Positions 1 to 8,583 of a DNA stretch of 52,671 bases are shown in pieces. The translations under genes were made by a program, and so were the position numbers. The stretch lies in NCBI GenBank assembly GCA_029218545.1, contig JAQXRN010000200.1, positions 1-52,671 on the forward strand, in the 5' to 3' direction. Position 1 is the first letter of the stretch. Each line of letters starts with the position of its first letter. Below the pieces are notes generated by a model. The model did not search any database. It saw only the letters and a program-made list of their open reading frames with translations, and was not told where the DNA came from. Source of the DNA: Bacillota bacterium. GTDB lineage: Bacteria; Bacillota; Clostridia; Peptostreptococcales; Anaerovoracaceae.

Positions 1-620
1 ATTCGTTCAATCATTCCATCGATGCTGCATGCTGTAGAAAACATTATTCCGCTCTTTAAACAATCTACGGTATTCGTACCGATTAATCGTTTAGGTGTAT
101 CAAAGGCAATCTTTGGAAGCTGTGCAGTCCTGCCGATTAAGGCATCAGTGGAAACAGACATCCCTGTTGTAATCATTCCGCCTAAATAATTCTTGTTCTC
201 ATCAATAACAGAGTATGTAGTGGCTGTTCCCATATCTATTATTATCTGCGGAACAGGATATTCATTTATCCCTGCTACTGCATCTACAACCAGGTCACTT
301 CCAAGCTGTGCCGGATTGTCTATTTTAATGCTTAGACCTGTCTTTATTCCAGGACCAACAACAAGAGGTTTTGTGCCGCATAATTTTTCAATGGCTCTCT
401 TGAATGTATTAGTAATAGAAGGCACAACTGAAGACATTATTACCCCGGAAATTCTATCGGGAGTAATTTTGTGCATTTCTAACGCAGTTTTAATGCTCAC
501 AGCATATTCCAAGTCTGTTGCTTTCTGGCTGCTTGATACTCTCTCTCTGAAAATAATTTCGTCCTTGTCAAAACATCCTATAACAATGTTTGTATTCCCT
601 ATATCTATTACTAGAATCAT
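1..620 (-). CDS. coaX: Type III pantothenate kinase, C-terminus cut by window edge
   Basis: Phosphorylates pantothenate with ATP, the first step of coenzyme A synthesis, in the cytosol. Reading leftward from the ATG at 620-618, 206 codons are open to the window edge. The protein starts MILVIDIGNTN, the ASKHA-fold phosphate-binding loop of CoaX, and has the second phosphate motif IIDMGTATTYSVID at about residues 127-140. The family is usually about 255 residues, so about 50 C-terminal residues lie outside. GGAGG precedes the start. Upstream, an extended -10 (TGTTATAAT on this strand, around 670-680) is a plausible promoter. It diverges from coaBC, which catalyses the next steps of the same pathway. 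The rightward 146-codon frame across 193-633 is its shadow. Confidence 0.93.
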   Translation of the reverse strand, partial: MILVIDIGNTNIVIGCFDKDEIIFRERVSSSQKATDLEYAVSIKTALEMHKITPDRISGVIMSSVVPSITNTFKRAIEKLCGTKPLVVGPGIKTGLSIKIDNPAQLGSDLVVDAVAGINEYPVPQIIIDMGTATTYSVIDENKNYLGGMITTGMSVSTDALIGRTAQLPKIAFDTPKRLIGTNTVDCLKSGIMFSTACSIDGMIER

Positions 621-710
621 TTTTTCCTCCTAATCTTGTTGCCGCTTTCGCCGCATCATACCAACTACTTATTATAACATAAAAAATACAAAGTTCTAGT
701 TTTTTTCGTC

Positions 711-740
711 TTGATTCTGACAGGAATATTGTGATATGTT
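711..740 (+). promoter_or_regulatory. Possible coaBC promoter
   Basis: TTGATT at 711-716 and TATGTT at 735-740 are 18 bp apart and lie 41 bases before the coaBC ATG. This is a weak sigma-A match, called from sequence and position only. Confidence 0.35.
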
Positions 741-781
741 CTTATTGTACTTTAAAACAAAATGAGATATACGAGGTAGTT

Positions 782-1975
782 ATGTTAAAAGGAAAAACAG
801 TTGTAATTGCCGTTTCGGGCAGTATTGCTGCATATAAAATCCCAAATTTGGCACGTATGCTAAAAAAGGCGGGCGCTGATGTACAGATTCTCATGACTCA
901 GAATGCCACCCAGTTTATTAATCCAATCACTTTTGAATCTCTGACAGGTAATAAATGTCTTATTGACACTTTTGACCGTAATTTCCAGTACAGCGTAGAG
1001 CATGTTGCCCTCGCAAAACGTGCTGATATAGTTATGGTTGCCCCTGCTTCTGCAAACGTTATCGGCAAAATCGCTAACGGTCTTGCCGACGATATGCTTA
1101 CTACAACGGTTATCGCCTGTCCATGTAAAAAAATCATCGCTCCTGCAATGAACCATAACATGTACCATAACCCAATAGTACAGGATAATTTAGAAAAGCT
1201 GAAGAAATTTGGTTATGAAATCGTCACTCCTGAAACAGGTATGCTTGCAAACGGAGATTCAGGAGACGGAAGAATGCCGGAAGAATCGCTTCTTTTTCAG
1301 CATATCATAAAGGAAATCGCCTTTGAGAAGGATCTTGCCGGCAAAAAGGTGCTGATTACTGCCGGAGCCACAAGAGAACCCATCGATCCTGTAAGATATA
1401 TTACAAATCATTCAAGCGGTAAAATGGGTTGCGCATTAGCTCAGGCTGCTATGCTACGTGGTGCAGAGGTTACTCTTGTTCACGGACATATGGATGTTGC
1501 TCCTCCGGAATTCATAACCTGTGTTCCAATAGTCAGTGCAGAAGATATGTTTATTGAAGTAGATAAAAGAAGAGTGTCAAGCGATATCATCATAAAGGCC
1601 GCTGCTGTTGCTGATTACACTCCTGTAACAGTGGCAGAAAACAAGATAAAGAAATCAGGTTCTGATGATTCAATGTCAATTCCGTTAAAGAGGACAAAGG
1701 ATATTCTTCTTCACCTTGGTCAAAACAAAAGAGAAAACCAGATAATCTGCGGTTTTTCAATGGAAACAGAAAACCTGCTTGAGAATTCACAGAAGAAGCT
1801 TACAAAGAAAAACTGCGACATGATATGTGCGAACTCTCTAAGCTCATCTGGCTCAGGCTTCAAAAGCGACACCAATATCATCACACTGATTACTAAGGAT
1901 TCCATTGAAGAACTTGAATTAATGTCAAAAGAGCAGGCTGCTCACGTGATATTAAACAAGATTCTCACCCTATAA
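782..1975 (+). CDS. coaBC: Bifunctional phosphopantothenoylcysteine decarboxylase / phosphopantothenate-cysteine ligase
   Basis: Joins cysteine to 4'-phosphopantothenate (CoaB) and decarboxylates the product to 4'-phosphopantetheine (CoaC, FMN-dependent). I start it at ATG 782 (397 residues): the GAGGTA at about 773 fits it, and the upstream extension to 731 (MICSYC...) is not family-like. CoaC domain about residues 1-175: SGSIAAYK near the N-terminus, the flavin-binding APASANVIGKIANG and the PAMNHNM active-site segment. CoaB domain about 185-397: ITAGATREPIDPVRYITN followed by HSSGKMG. It is followed by a strong terminator, so it appears monocistronic, and it diverges from coaX. Confidence 0.95.
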   Translation: MLKGKTVVIAVSGSIAAYKIPNLARMLKKAGADVQILMTQNATQFINPITFESLTGNKCLIDTFDRNFQYSVEHVALAKRADIVMVAPASANVIGKIANGLADDMLTTTVIACPCKKIIAPAMNHNMYHNPIVQDNLEKLKKFGYEIVTPETGMLANGDSGDGRMPEESLLFQHIIKEIAFEKDLAGKKVLITAGATREPIDPVRYITNHSSGKMGCALAQAAMLRGAEVTLVHGHMDVAPPEFITCVPIVSAEDMFIEVDKRRVSSDIIIKAAAVADYTPVTVAENKIKKSGSDDSMSIPLKRTKDILLHLGQNKRENQIICGFSMETENLLENSQKKLTKKNCDMICANSLSSSGSGFKSDTNIITLITKDSIEELELMSKEQAAHVILNKILTL

Positions 1976-2008
1976 TGGATTAAATAATTGAATATAAAAC
2001 ACTGATTT

Positions 2009-2042
2009 AAAGCCACTTTTTCTGCCGGAAGAAGTGGCTTTT
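2009..2042 (+). terminator. Rho-independent terminator after coaBC
   Basis: AAAGCCACTT (2009-2018) pairs with AAGTGGCTTT (2032-2041) around a 13-base loop, and the arm runs into a T-rich end. It lies 33 bases after the coaBC stop. Confidence 0.85.
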
Positions 2043-2120
2043 CTGTTGACTGACAAGGCATAATGTCTCTTTTCTTGGAATACATTATATTTAACACAAA
2101 CTATTGAAAGGGGAATTACC

Positions 2121-3764
2121 ATGTCAAATGAAAACAATATTCCTGATTATGCTATGGTTCCTGCTAAGGAAATAAGTCCTTCGGAGCTGATCCCAATTAC
2201 CGAAGGACTCCAGTATGACAATGTGCAGGTAACAAATGTGGAAATACCGGAACCGTTTTTTTTCACAATTGAAGAAGATATACTTGTTCCCGACGTTAAG
2301 CCGGATCTTTCAGAAATACTATTGATGGATGGCAATGTAAGTCTTGCAACAAGAGAAATAGTTCATATGGCAAAAGATGATGAAATGCTTACCATTTCCG
2401 GCGACATACAGCTTCAAACGCTGTACCTGCCTGAAATAAATCAGGGTGCCTATACAATAATCTCAATTCACAACAAAATTCCGTTTAAAGATCAGATTAA
2501 GGCAAAGCCTTTTACGACTATCGTTCTCAGCTGTGAAATAGACAAAATAGAATTTTCGGTCATAAACGAGCGCAAATATAGAGCAAGGATTACACTGCGT
2601 TTACTTGAAAAGGAATACTCAGACCAGAAGCTGTCCATATTCCGGGGAATTGAAGGCGAAGATATTCAGTGTCTAAAAGAAATGCGTCTGATTTCTTCAG
2701 TAGCATCAAGAACCAAAGATATGTTATCAATTTCTGAGGAAATAACTCCATCCAGTGATTATTCTCCTGAAGAGATTCTTTTCTCCAGAATAACTGCCCT
2801 TGAAAACTACATGCAGATAACATCGGATAAGGCCATAATAAGCGGTTTCATCTATGTTACTCTCCTTTATAAAATTAAATCGTCTAATGACGATTTGAAC
2901 TGTGAAAGCTTCCAGCAAATAAAAGAAAAAGTTGAATTCACCCAGTTTATACCCCTTCATATTTCAACAGAAGCTATGGGTTACAGTCCTGTTTTCGACT
3001 CAAGCAACTTAAGACTTTATCTGGATAAGAATGAAGACGGAAGAAGCATCTTCAGGCTTGAAGGCAATCTAATAACCCATATCGAACTATACAACGCTTC
3101 ACAGGTTGAAATAATTTCCGATGCTTATCACAAAGAACGGACATTTAAATTTGATATCAACTCTTGCGAAAGCAGAATAACTGTTGCTAATTTAACTGGG
3201 GAAAACAGCCTTCGTGAGATTTTTAGTCCTGAGCTCAAAGACCGTGAAATACAATGTATTCTCTTTACCAGCAGCAAAATAATAGGTGCTGATACATATG
3301 CATCTCAGGGGCTTCTTACCACAGAAGGCATCATAGGGGTAAATATGTTATGTCTCTCTGCAGATGAAGATGCTGAAATTATTAAGGTGTCCGAGGAGTT
3401 TCCTTTTAGACTGTCCATGACACGCAGCAATAACGACTTGAGCGACGAATATGTTACAAAGGTCTTCATTAAGGATTTCTGGGCAGAAAAAATCAATGGT
3501 AAACAACTGGAGTTCAACGCAAGTCTCCTTGCAAATGTTGAAATCATCCGTACCTCTGCTTTTAGCCTTATTACCAATCCCGGCTTCGAAGGTTACCAAT
3601 CCAATGAATCTTCATGTCCGATTATCATTTACACCTGCAGAACCGATGATTCTCTTTGGGATATCGCAAAGCGGTTCAGGACTACAGTTTCATCAATATC
3701 GTCTATTAACGATTTAGAAGGCGCGACTATTGAACCCAACAAAAAACTACTCATATTGAGATAA
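2121..3764 (+). CDS. SipL-like spore morphogenesis protein (DUF3794/SPOCS domains plus LysM)
   Basis: 547 residues. The long N-terminal part resembles the repeated DUF3794 (SPOCS) beta-rich domains of clostridial spore proteins; EEDILVPDVKPDLSEIL near residues 51-67 is the characteristic opening. The last ~45 residues form a LysM domain (YTCRTDDSLWDIAKRF then NKKLLIL). This arrangement is that of SipL, which binds SpoIVA and anchors the coat of Clostridioides difficile spores. No signal peptide is visible, as expected for a mother-cell protein. The start is supported by AAGGGG about 10 bases upstream. It is followed by spoIIR, so two sporulation genes are neighbours. SpoVID-type proteins are an alternative name; the family call is firm and the SipL orthology is inferred. 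Confidence 0.85.
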   Translation: MSNENNIPDYAMVPAKEISPSELIPITEGLQYDNVQVTNVEIPEPFFFTIEEDILVPDVKPDLSEILLMDGNVSLATREIVHMAKDDEMLTISGDIQLQTLYLPEINQGAYTIISIHNKIPFKDQIKAKPFTTIVLSCEIDKIEFSVINERKYRARITLRLLEKEYSDQKLSIFRGIEGEDIQCLKEMRLISSVASRTKDMLSISEEITPSSDYSPEEILFSRITALENYMQITSDKAIISGFIYVTLLYKIKSSNDDLNCESFQQIKEKVEFTQFIPLHISTEAMGYSPVFDSSNLRLYLDKNEDGRSIFRLEGNLITHIELYNASQVEIISDAYHKERTFKFDINSCESRITVANLTGENSLREIFSPELKDREIQCILFTSSKIIGADTYASQGLLTTEGIIGVNMLCLSADEDAEIIKVSEEFPFRLSMTRSNNDLSDEYVTKVFIKDFWAEKINGKQLEFNASLLANVEIIRTSAFSLITNPGFEGYQSNESSCPIIIYTCRTDDSLWDIAKRFRTTVSSISSINDLEGATIEPNKKLLILR

Positions 3765-3814
3765 TTGTATAATTTCTCAAATCATGTCCATACTCTATAT
3801 GACGGAGGTAAAAT

Positions 3815-4477
3815 ATGGATAAAAGATTTGGGAAATTATTATTTTTTATTTTGCTGATTGCCTGTATTATGGTGCCTGCCTCAAACCTTGCAAATGAATA
3901 CCCAAATATTCTTAGATTTCACGTTATAGCAAACAGCGATTCCGATGAAGACCAGCAGTTGAAGCTCAAAGTAAGAGACTATGTGTTAGAAAGACTGCAG
4001 CCTGAAATAATGGAAGATTTTCAAGACAGCGAGGAGAATCTTGATTTCACTGAATACAGTCAGGAAGCCATTCGCTCATATATAAAAGAAAATATGAGCA
4101 GAATAACAACTTGGGCTGAAGAAGCCGTTGCTTCTGAGGGTTATGACTATAGCGTTAACTGCAGCCTTGGAGTTCGTCATATTCCTGCCAAATATTATGA
4201 CGACTTATTCTTCCCGGAAGGGAACTATGAAGCACTAACAATCTCAATAGGGGAAGGAAAGGGGCAAAACTGGTGGTGCGTTGTTTTCCCTCCTTTATGC
4301 CTTATTTCATCACAGCAAAGCGAAACAGAATTCAAAAGCGAAAAGGTTGAATCGTCTATTGCAGATGAGGAAAAACTAATTTTAAAATCTAAGACTATGG
4401 ATCTCTTGAAGGGCAACGAAAGCGTATCAAGGTCTTCTATTGAAGAGTCTCTAAAGTGTCTGTTTGAAAAGTGTTAA
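3815..4477 (+). CDS. spoIIR: Stage II sporulation protein R
   Basis: 220-residue secreted signalling protein. In the family it is made in the forespore under sigma-F and exported to trigger SpoIIGA cleavage of pro-sigma-E in the mother cell. An N-terminal hydrophobic segment (about residues 8-26) fits a signal peptide. The diagnostic block RFHVIANSDSDEDQQLKLKVRD follows at about 35-56 (RFHVIANSDS is the most conserved part). GGAGG lies 7-8 bases before the ATG. It follows the SipL-like gene by 50 bases. I could not assign a sigma-F promoter with confidence. The stop codon lies inside the downstream terminator hairpin. Confidence 0.92.
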   Translation: MDKRFGKLLFFILLIACIMVPASNLANEYPNILRFHVIANSDSDEDQQLKLKVRDYVLERLQPEIMEDFQDSEENLDFTEYSQEAIRSYIKENMSRITTWAEEAVASEGYDYSVNCSLGVRHIPAKYYDDLFFPEGNYEALTISIGEGKGQNWWCVVFPPLCLISSQQSETEFKSEKVESSIADEEKLILKSKTMDLLKGNESVSRSSIEESLKCLFEKC

Positions 4478-4490
4478 ACAGGCACTTTTT
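4453..4490 (+). terminator. Terminator overlapping the spoIIR stop codon
   Basis: Arms 4453-4465 (AAAGTGTCTGTTT) and 4476-4488 (AAACAGGCACTTT) form 13 pairs with one G-U, followed by T residues. The spoIIR TAA (4475-4477) sits at the loop/right-arm boundary. Confidence 0.85.
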
Positions 4491-4513
4491 ATTTGTTTTC
4501 TTTGTGAAATTCC

Positions 4514-4542
4514 TTGACTGCTTTTTATAATGGTGGTATGCT
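4514..4542 (+). promoter_or_regulatory. Sigma-A promoter of the citrate synthase-aconitase-IDH operon
   Basis: TTGACT (4514-4519), a 17-bp spacer and TATGCT (4537-4542). It is the only good promoter between the spoIIR terminator and the ATG at 4610. A hairpin-forming repeat, CGCTTT (4557-4562) / AAAGCG (4571-4576), lies in the leader. Confidence 0.65.
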
Positions 4543-4550
4543 TGTATACA
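4543..4550 (+). promoter_or_regulatory. Candidate GntR-family operator TGTATACA
   Basis: A perfect 8-bp palindrome directly after the -10 element, where transcription would start. FadR/FCD-type GntR regulators commonly bind sites with a TNGTATACNA-like core, and the second gene of this operon encodes such a regulator. The link to that protein is inferred. Confidence 0.5.
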
Positions 4551-4609
4551 GGTATTCGCTTTCTTGCAGTAAAGCGATAGCAAATGAAGGGTAGTTGGAG
4601 GTCTATACA

Positions 4610-5983
4610 ATGTTAGAGTTATCAAAGAAAACAAATCTACTAGAAAAGAACATATATAAATACAGTTTACAGGACGTAGAAGAACCGGAGTTATACAGGG
4701 AAATGTTTAACTATGAGGAAGTGCCTAAAATTGCATTTAACCACAGACGAGTTCCAGTCAATATGCCTGAAGATATCTGGATTACTGATACTTCCTTTAG
4801 AGATGGTCAGCAATCTATGTCTCCATACAAAGTTAAAGATATCGTAAATCTTTATAAGCTATTGGCTCGTTTAGGCGGTCCTTATGGCGTAGTCAGACAA
4901 TCTGAATTTTTCATTTATACGAAGAAAGATCAGGAGGCTATATATAAATGCATGGAGCTAGGGTATAAATTCCCTGAAATAACCACGTGGATAAGAGCAA
5001 AAAAAGAAGACTTCAAAATGGTAAAAGATTTGGAAATAAAGGAAACAGGTATACTTGTGTCCTGCAGTGACTACCATATCTTTAAAAAGATGGGTATGAC
5101 AAGAAGACAGGCAGTTGACTATTATCTGGAAACCATTAAAGATGCCTTTGAGGCCGGTGTTGTTCCAAGATGCCATCTGGAGGATATTACCCGTGCGGAT
5201 TTCTATGGTTTTGTTGTTCCTTTTGTAAATGAAATCATGGAGCTTTCCAATGAGGTCGGCATTCCTGTTAAAATCAGAGCCTGCGATACTATGGGCTATG
5301 GTGTTCCATACACTGAAGTTGCACTTCCAAGAAGCGTGGCCGGTATTATCTACGGACTTCAGACCTATTCTGGTGTACCTAGTGAAATGCTGGAATGGCA
5401 CGGACATAACGACTTCTATAAAGCTGTTGCAAATGCTACTGTTGCATGGCTTTATGGGGCCAGCGCAGTTAACTGTTCAATGCTTGGAATAGGCGAAAGA
5501 ACAGGTAACATTCCTCTTGAAGCAATGGTCTTCGAATATGCATCCCTTAGAGGTTCTCTTGATGGAATGGATCCAACTGTAATAACAGAAATCGGCAGCT
5601 ATTTCAGAAACGAAATGGGTTACGATATTCCTCCGATGACTCCTTTTGTAGGAGAAAACTTCAATGTTACTAAAGCAGGCATTCATGCTGATGGTTTAAT
5701 GAAAGACGAGGAAATATATAACATCTTCAATACAAAGAAGCTGTTAAACAAGACTCCTGGCGTTTCCGTAAGCAAGACATCAGGCCTTGCCGGAATAGCT
5801 TATTGGATCAATGAACATTATGACTTAAAAGATGATAAAAAATATACCAAGAATGACAAGCTTGTTGCTGATTTAAAGGATTGGGTAGATGTTATGTATG
5901 CAGACGGCAGAACTACTGCCCTTTCTAATCATGAAATGGAAGATAAGATTAAAGAGCTAAACGGTGGAAAGGATTTGAAATAA
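4610..5983 (+). CDS. Probable Re-type citrate synthase (isopropylmalate/homocitrate synthase family)
   Basis: 457-residue member of the HMGL-like acyltransferases that condense acetyl-CoA with a 2-oxo acid. Visible features: TDTSFRDGQQSM (metal/substrate-binding DxxxRDGxQ) at about residues 60-71, the metal-binding HGHND near 264-268, GIGERTGN, and KAGIHADG. Length and the N-terminal PEDIWITDTSFRDGQQ block fit the Re-citrate synthase described in Clostridium kluyveri. Homocitrate or 2-isopropylmalate synthase are alternatives from sequence alone, but the operon continues with aconitase and isocitrate dehydrogenase, which need citrate. TTGGAGG (4595-4601) is the ribosome site for ATG 4610; a TTG at 4595 would lie inside it. 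The stop overlaps the next ATG. Confidence 0.78.
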   Translation: MLELSKKTNLLEKNIYKYSLQDVEEPELYREMFNYEEVPKIAFNHRRVPVNMPEDIWITDTSFRDGQQSMSPYKVKDIVNLYKLLARLGGPYGVVRQSEFFIYTKKDQEAIYKCMELGYKFPEITTWIRAKKEDFKMVKDLEIKETGILVSCSDYHIFKKMGMTRRQAVDYYLETIKDAFEAGVVPRCHLEDITRADFYGFVVPFVNEIMELSNEVGIPVKIRACDTMGYGVPYTEVALPRSVAGIIYGLQTYSGVPSEMLEWHGHNDFYKAVANATVAWLYGASAVNCSMLGIGERTGNIPLEAMVFEYASLRGSLDGMDPTVITEIGSYFRNEMGYDIPPMTPFVGENFNVTKAGIHADGLMKDEEIYNIFNTKKLLNKTPGVSVSKTSGLAGIAYWINEHYDLKDDKKYTKNDKLVADLKDWVDVMYADGRTTALSNHEMEDKIKELNGGKDLK

Positions 5984-6627
5984 TGATCGATTATAAGAGC
6001 CAGTCACTTGCAAACCAAGTGTATGAAACGATTGAAAGAAACATCTTAAACGGTGTATACAGCAAGGGAGCAGTAATCAGTGAAATGAAGCTTTCTGAGG
6101 AATTAGGCGTAAGCAGAACTCCTATCAGAGAAGCCATGACAAGACTTGAAACAGAAAGACTTATCGAAACTACTTCCACAGGAACTATTGTTGTCGGAAT
6201 TAGTGACAAAGATGTAAAGGATATGTTTCAGGTCAAACTTCACCTTGATCCGCTTATTATGAAAATGGCTGCTACAAATATTAGTGCTCATGCATTGGAA
6301 AAGCTCAAAGATAATCTTGAGCAACAGGAATTCTACAATTCAAAGGGGAACACTGAAAAACTGCGTGACCTTGATACAGAATTTCACGACATCATCTATG
6401 CAGAGAGCAAAAGCCCTATTTTACAGCATATCCTGACAGGTATACATCACAAGCTTTTAAAATACAGAAAAGCTTCTCTTGATAAAAGTGACAGAAGTGA
6501 CCATTCTGTAGAAGAACATGAAGCAATTTATGAAGCACTTGCTGCTCGAGATGAGATGAGAATTGAGCTTCTTGTATTACAGCATATAAACCACTCATAT
6601 GACACAATAATGAAGGGAGTAAAATAA
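5983..6627 (+). CDS. GntR-family regulator, FCD (FadR) subfamily
   Basis: 214 residues. The N-terminal winged helix-turn-helix (about 8-72) has ELGVSRTPIREAMTRLETER, the GntR recognition signature. The C-terminal helical FCD domain (about 85-205) carries the usual acid/His positions (LDTEFHDIIYAES, EEHEAIYEAL), which in this subfamily bind a metal and a carboxylate ligand. Its ATG overlaps the stop of the citrate synthase gene and its own stop overlaps the aconitase start, so it is translated inside the operon. That position argues for a local, self-regulating sensor, perhaps of citrate, isocitrate or 2-oxoglutarate. The ligand is inferred. See the TGTATACA site at 4543. Confidence 0.88.
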   Translation: MIDYKSQSLANQVYETIERNILNGVYSKGAVISEMKLSEELGVSRTPIREAMTRLETERLIETTSTGTIVVGISDKDVKDMFQVKLHLDPLIMKMAATNISAHALEKLKDNLEQQEFYNSKGNTEKLRDLDTEFHDIIYAESKSPILQHILTGIHHKLLKYRKASLDKSDRSDHSVEEHEAIYEALAARDEMRIELLVLQHINHSYDTIMKGVK

Positions 6628-8558
6628 TGGGATTAACAATCGCTCAAAAGATAATTAAAGAACATCTTCTCTCAGGAGAAATGATTACAGGAACAGAAAT
6701 TGCACTTAAAATAGATCAGACTTTAACACAGGATGCCACAGGAACAATGGCCTATCTTGAATTTGAAACTATGGGCGTTCCACGTGTAAGAACTGAACTC
6801 TCTGTAGCATACATAGATCACAATACTCTACAGTCAGGCTTTGAAAATGCAGACGACCATAGATTTATTCAATCAATGGCAAAAAAATACGGTCTTTACT
6901 TTTCAAGACCCGGTAACGGAATCTGCCATCAGGTTCACCTTGAAAGATTCGGTAAACCCGGCAAAACACTAATAGGCTCCGACAGCCATACCCCTACAGG
7001 AGGTGGTATCGGCATGCTTGCAATGGGAGCAGGTGGTCTTGATGTAGCTGTTGCTATGGGTGGCGGTGCATACAATATCACAATGCCCAAGATGTTTAAG
7101 GTCAATCTTACAGGCAAGCTCAACGACTTTGTAACAGCAAAGGATGTAAGCCTTGAAATTTTAAGAATTCTTTCCGTAAAAGGCGGTGTAGGCGCTATTA
7201 TTGAATGGGGAGGCGAAGGTGTGAAGACTCTCTCTGTACCTGAAAGAGCAACCATTACTAATATGGGAGCAGAGCTCGGTGCAACAACTTCTATTTTCCC
7301 TTCTGATGAAGTGACAAAAGCTTTCTTGGAAGCAGAAGGCCGCGCAGAAGACTGGGTTGAATTAAAGAGCGATGAAGATGCAGTATATGACAAGGTTATC
7401 GATATTAATCTTTCAGAGCTTAAGCCTCTTATTGCATGTCCTCACAGCCCTGACAACATCAAGACCGTAGAAAGCTTAAAGGGAACAAAGGTCGATCAGG
7501 TATGCATCGGTTCATGCACCAACTCCTCACTTTATGACATGCTGAAAGTTGCAGCACTTCTAAAGGGTAAGACAATTAAACCGGAAGTAAGCCTTTCCAT
7601 TTCTCCTGGTTCAAAGCAGGTTCTTTCAATGCTTTCAGATTGCGGCGCTTTATCAGATATTCTGGCAAGCGGAGCAAGAGTATTAGAATGTGCCTGCGGA
7701 CCTTGCATAGGTATGGGATTTTCTCCAAACTCCGGTGGTGTTTCATTAAGAACCTTCAACAGAAACTTCGAAGGTCGTTCAGGTACTGCCGACGGCAAGG
7801 TTTTCTTGGTTTCTCCTGAAACTGCAGTAGCTGCAGCTCTCACCGGCGAAATTACAGACCCGACACTATTAGGGGAAATGCCTAAGGTTACTATGCCTGC
7901 AGAATTTAAAATAGACGATAGTGCAATTATTGCTCCTGCTTCCGCTGAAGATGCTCCTTCTGTGGAAATCCTTCGTGGTCCGAATATCAAGCCTTTCCCT
8001 GAAAGCATGCCATTGGAAGATACTCTGGAAGTACCTCTGGTGCTTAAGGTCGGCGACAACATTACAACTGACCACATTATGCCTGCCGGTGCAAAAATTC
8101 TGCCATATCGTTCAAATATTCCACACCTTTCCCAGTACTGCTTTGCTGTATGCGATGAAACCTTCCCTGCAAGAGCAAAAGAAGCAGGTCAAAGCATCAT
8201 CGTAGGCGGAAACAACTACGGACAGGGCTCATCAAGAGAACATGCTGCTCTTGTTCCATTGTATCTTGGAGTACGTGCAGTTATCGCAAAGGGATTTGCA
8301 AGAATACATGCAGCGAACCTGATTAATGCAGGAATAATGCCTCTTTCCTTTGAAAATCCTGAAGATTACGATGCACTTATGCAGGATGATGTTCTTAAAA
8401 TAGAAAACATCTTTGAAGGTATGGATTCAGGCAAAATGATACTGAAAAATGTAACACAGAATAAGGAAATTCCTATTTCATGCCAGTTTACTGACAGACA
8501 AAAGAGCATTCTTAAGGCTGGCGGACTCCTCAAGTTTGTCGGTCAGGGAAATCTATAA
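6627..8558 (+). CDS. acnA: Aconitate hydratase
   Basis: 643 residues. Interconverts citrate and isocitrate through cis-aconitate with a [4Fe-4S] cluster. Cluster cysteines are visible in CIGSCTNSS (about residues 294-302) and CACGPCIGMG (about 355-364). GSDSHTPTGGGIGMLAMGAGG (about 118-138) and GGNNYGQGSSREHAAL (swivel domain, about 530-545) are further active-site blocks. The length matches the shorter mitochondrial-like/AcnA form seen in anaerobes, not the 900-residue AcnA of E. coli. Homoaconitase and isopropylmalate isomerase are relatives, but those are normally two subunits in bacteria and the context favours citrate. It overlaps the GntR gene by one base. Confidence 0.93.
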   Translation: MGLTIAQKIIKEHLLSGEMITGTEIALKIDQTLTQDATGTMAYLEFETMGVPRVRTELSVAYIDHNTLQSGFENADDHRFIQSMAKKYGLYFSRPGNGICHQVHLERFGKPGKTLIGSDSHTPTGGGIGMLAMGAGGLDVAVAMGGGAYNITMPKMFKVNLTGKLNDFVTAKDVSLEILRILSVKGGVGAIIEWGGEGVKTLSVPERATITNMGAELGATTSIFPSDEVTKAFLEAEGRAEDWVELKSDEDAVYDKVIDINLSELKPLIACPHSPDNIKTVESLKGTKVDQVCIGSCTNSSLYDMLKVAALLKGKTIKPEVSLSISPGSKQVLSMLSDCGALSDILASGARVLECACGPCIGMGFSPNSGGVSLRTFNRNFEGRSGTADGKVFLVSPETAVAAALTGEITDPTLLGEMPKVTMPAEFKIDDSAIIAPASAEDAPSVEILRGPNIKPFPESMPLEDTLEVPLVLKVGDNITTDHIMPAGAKILPYRSNIPHLSQYCFAVCDETFPARAKEAGQSIIVGGNNYGQGSSREHAALVPLYLGVRAVIAKGFARIHAANLINAGIMPLSFENPEDYDALMQDDVLKIENIFEGMDSGKMILKNVTQNKEIPISCQFTDRQKSILKAGGLLKFVGQGNL

Positions 8559-8583
8559 TACATATAGCTAGGAGAAAACTGAT

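Noticed and set aside
193-633. Rightward 146-codon open frame at the left edge
   Set aside because: It is antisense to coaX, whose reverse frame gives a clear pantothenate kinase with its conserved motifs.
731-781. Longer start for coaBC
   Set aside because: The 17 extra residues are unlike the family and overlap the promoter region; ATG 782 has a fitting ribosome site.
6935-8077. Long leftward open frames (152 and 181 codons) inside the aconitase gene
   Set aside because: They mirror the codon structure of a certain gene and have serine/proline-rich nonsense composition without ribosome sites.
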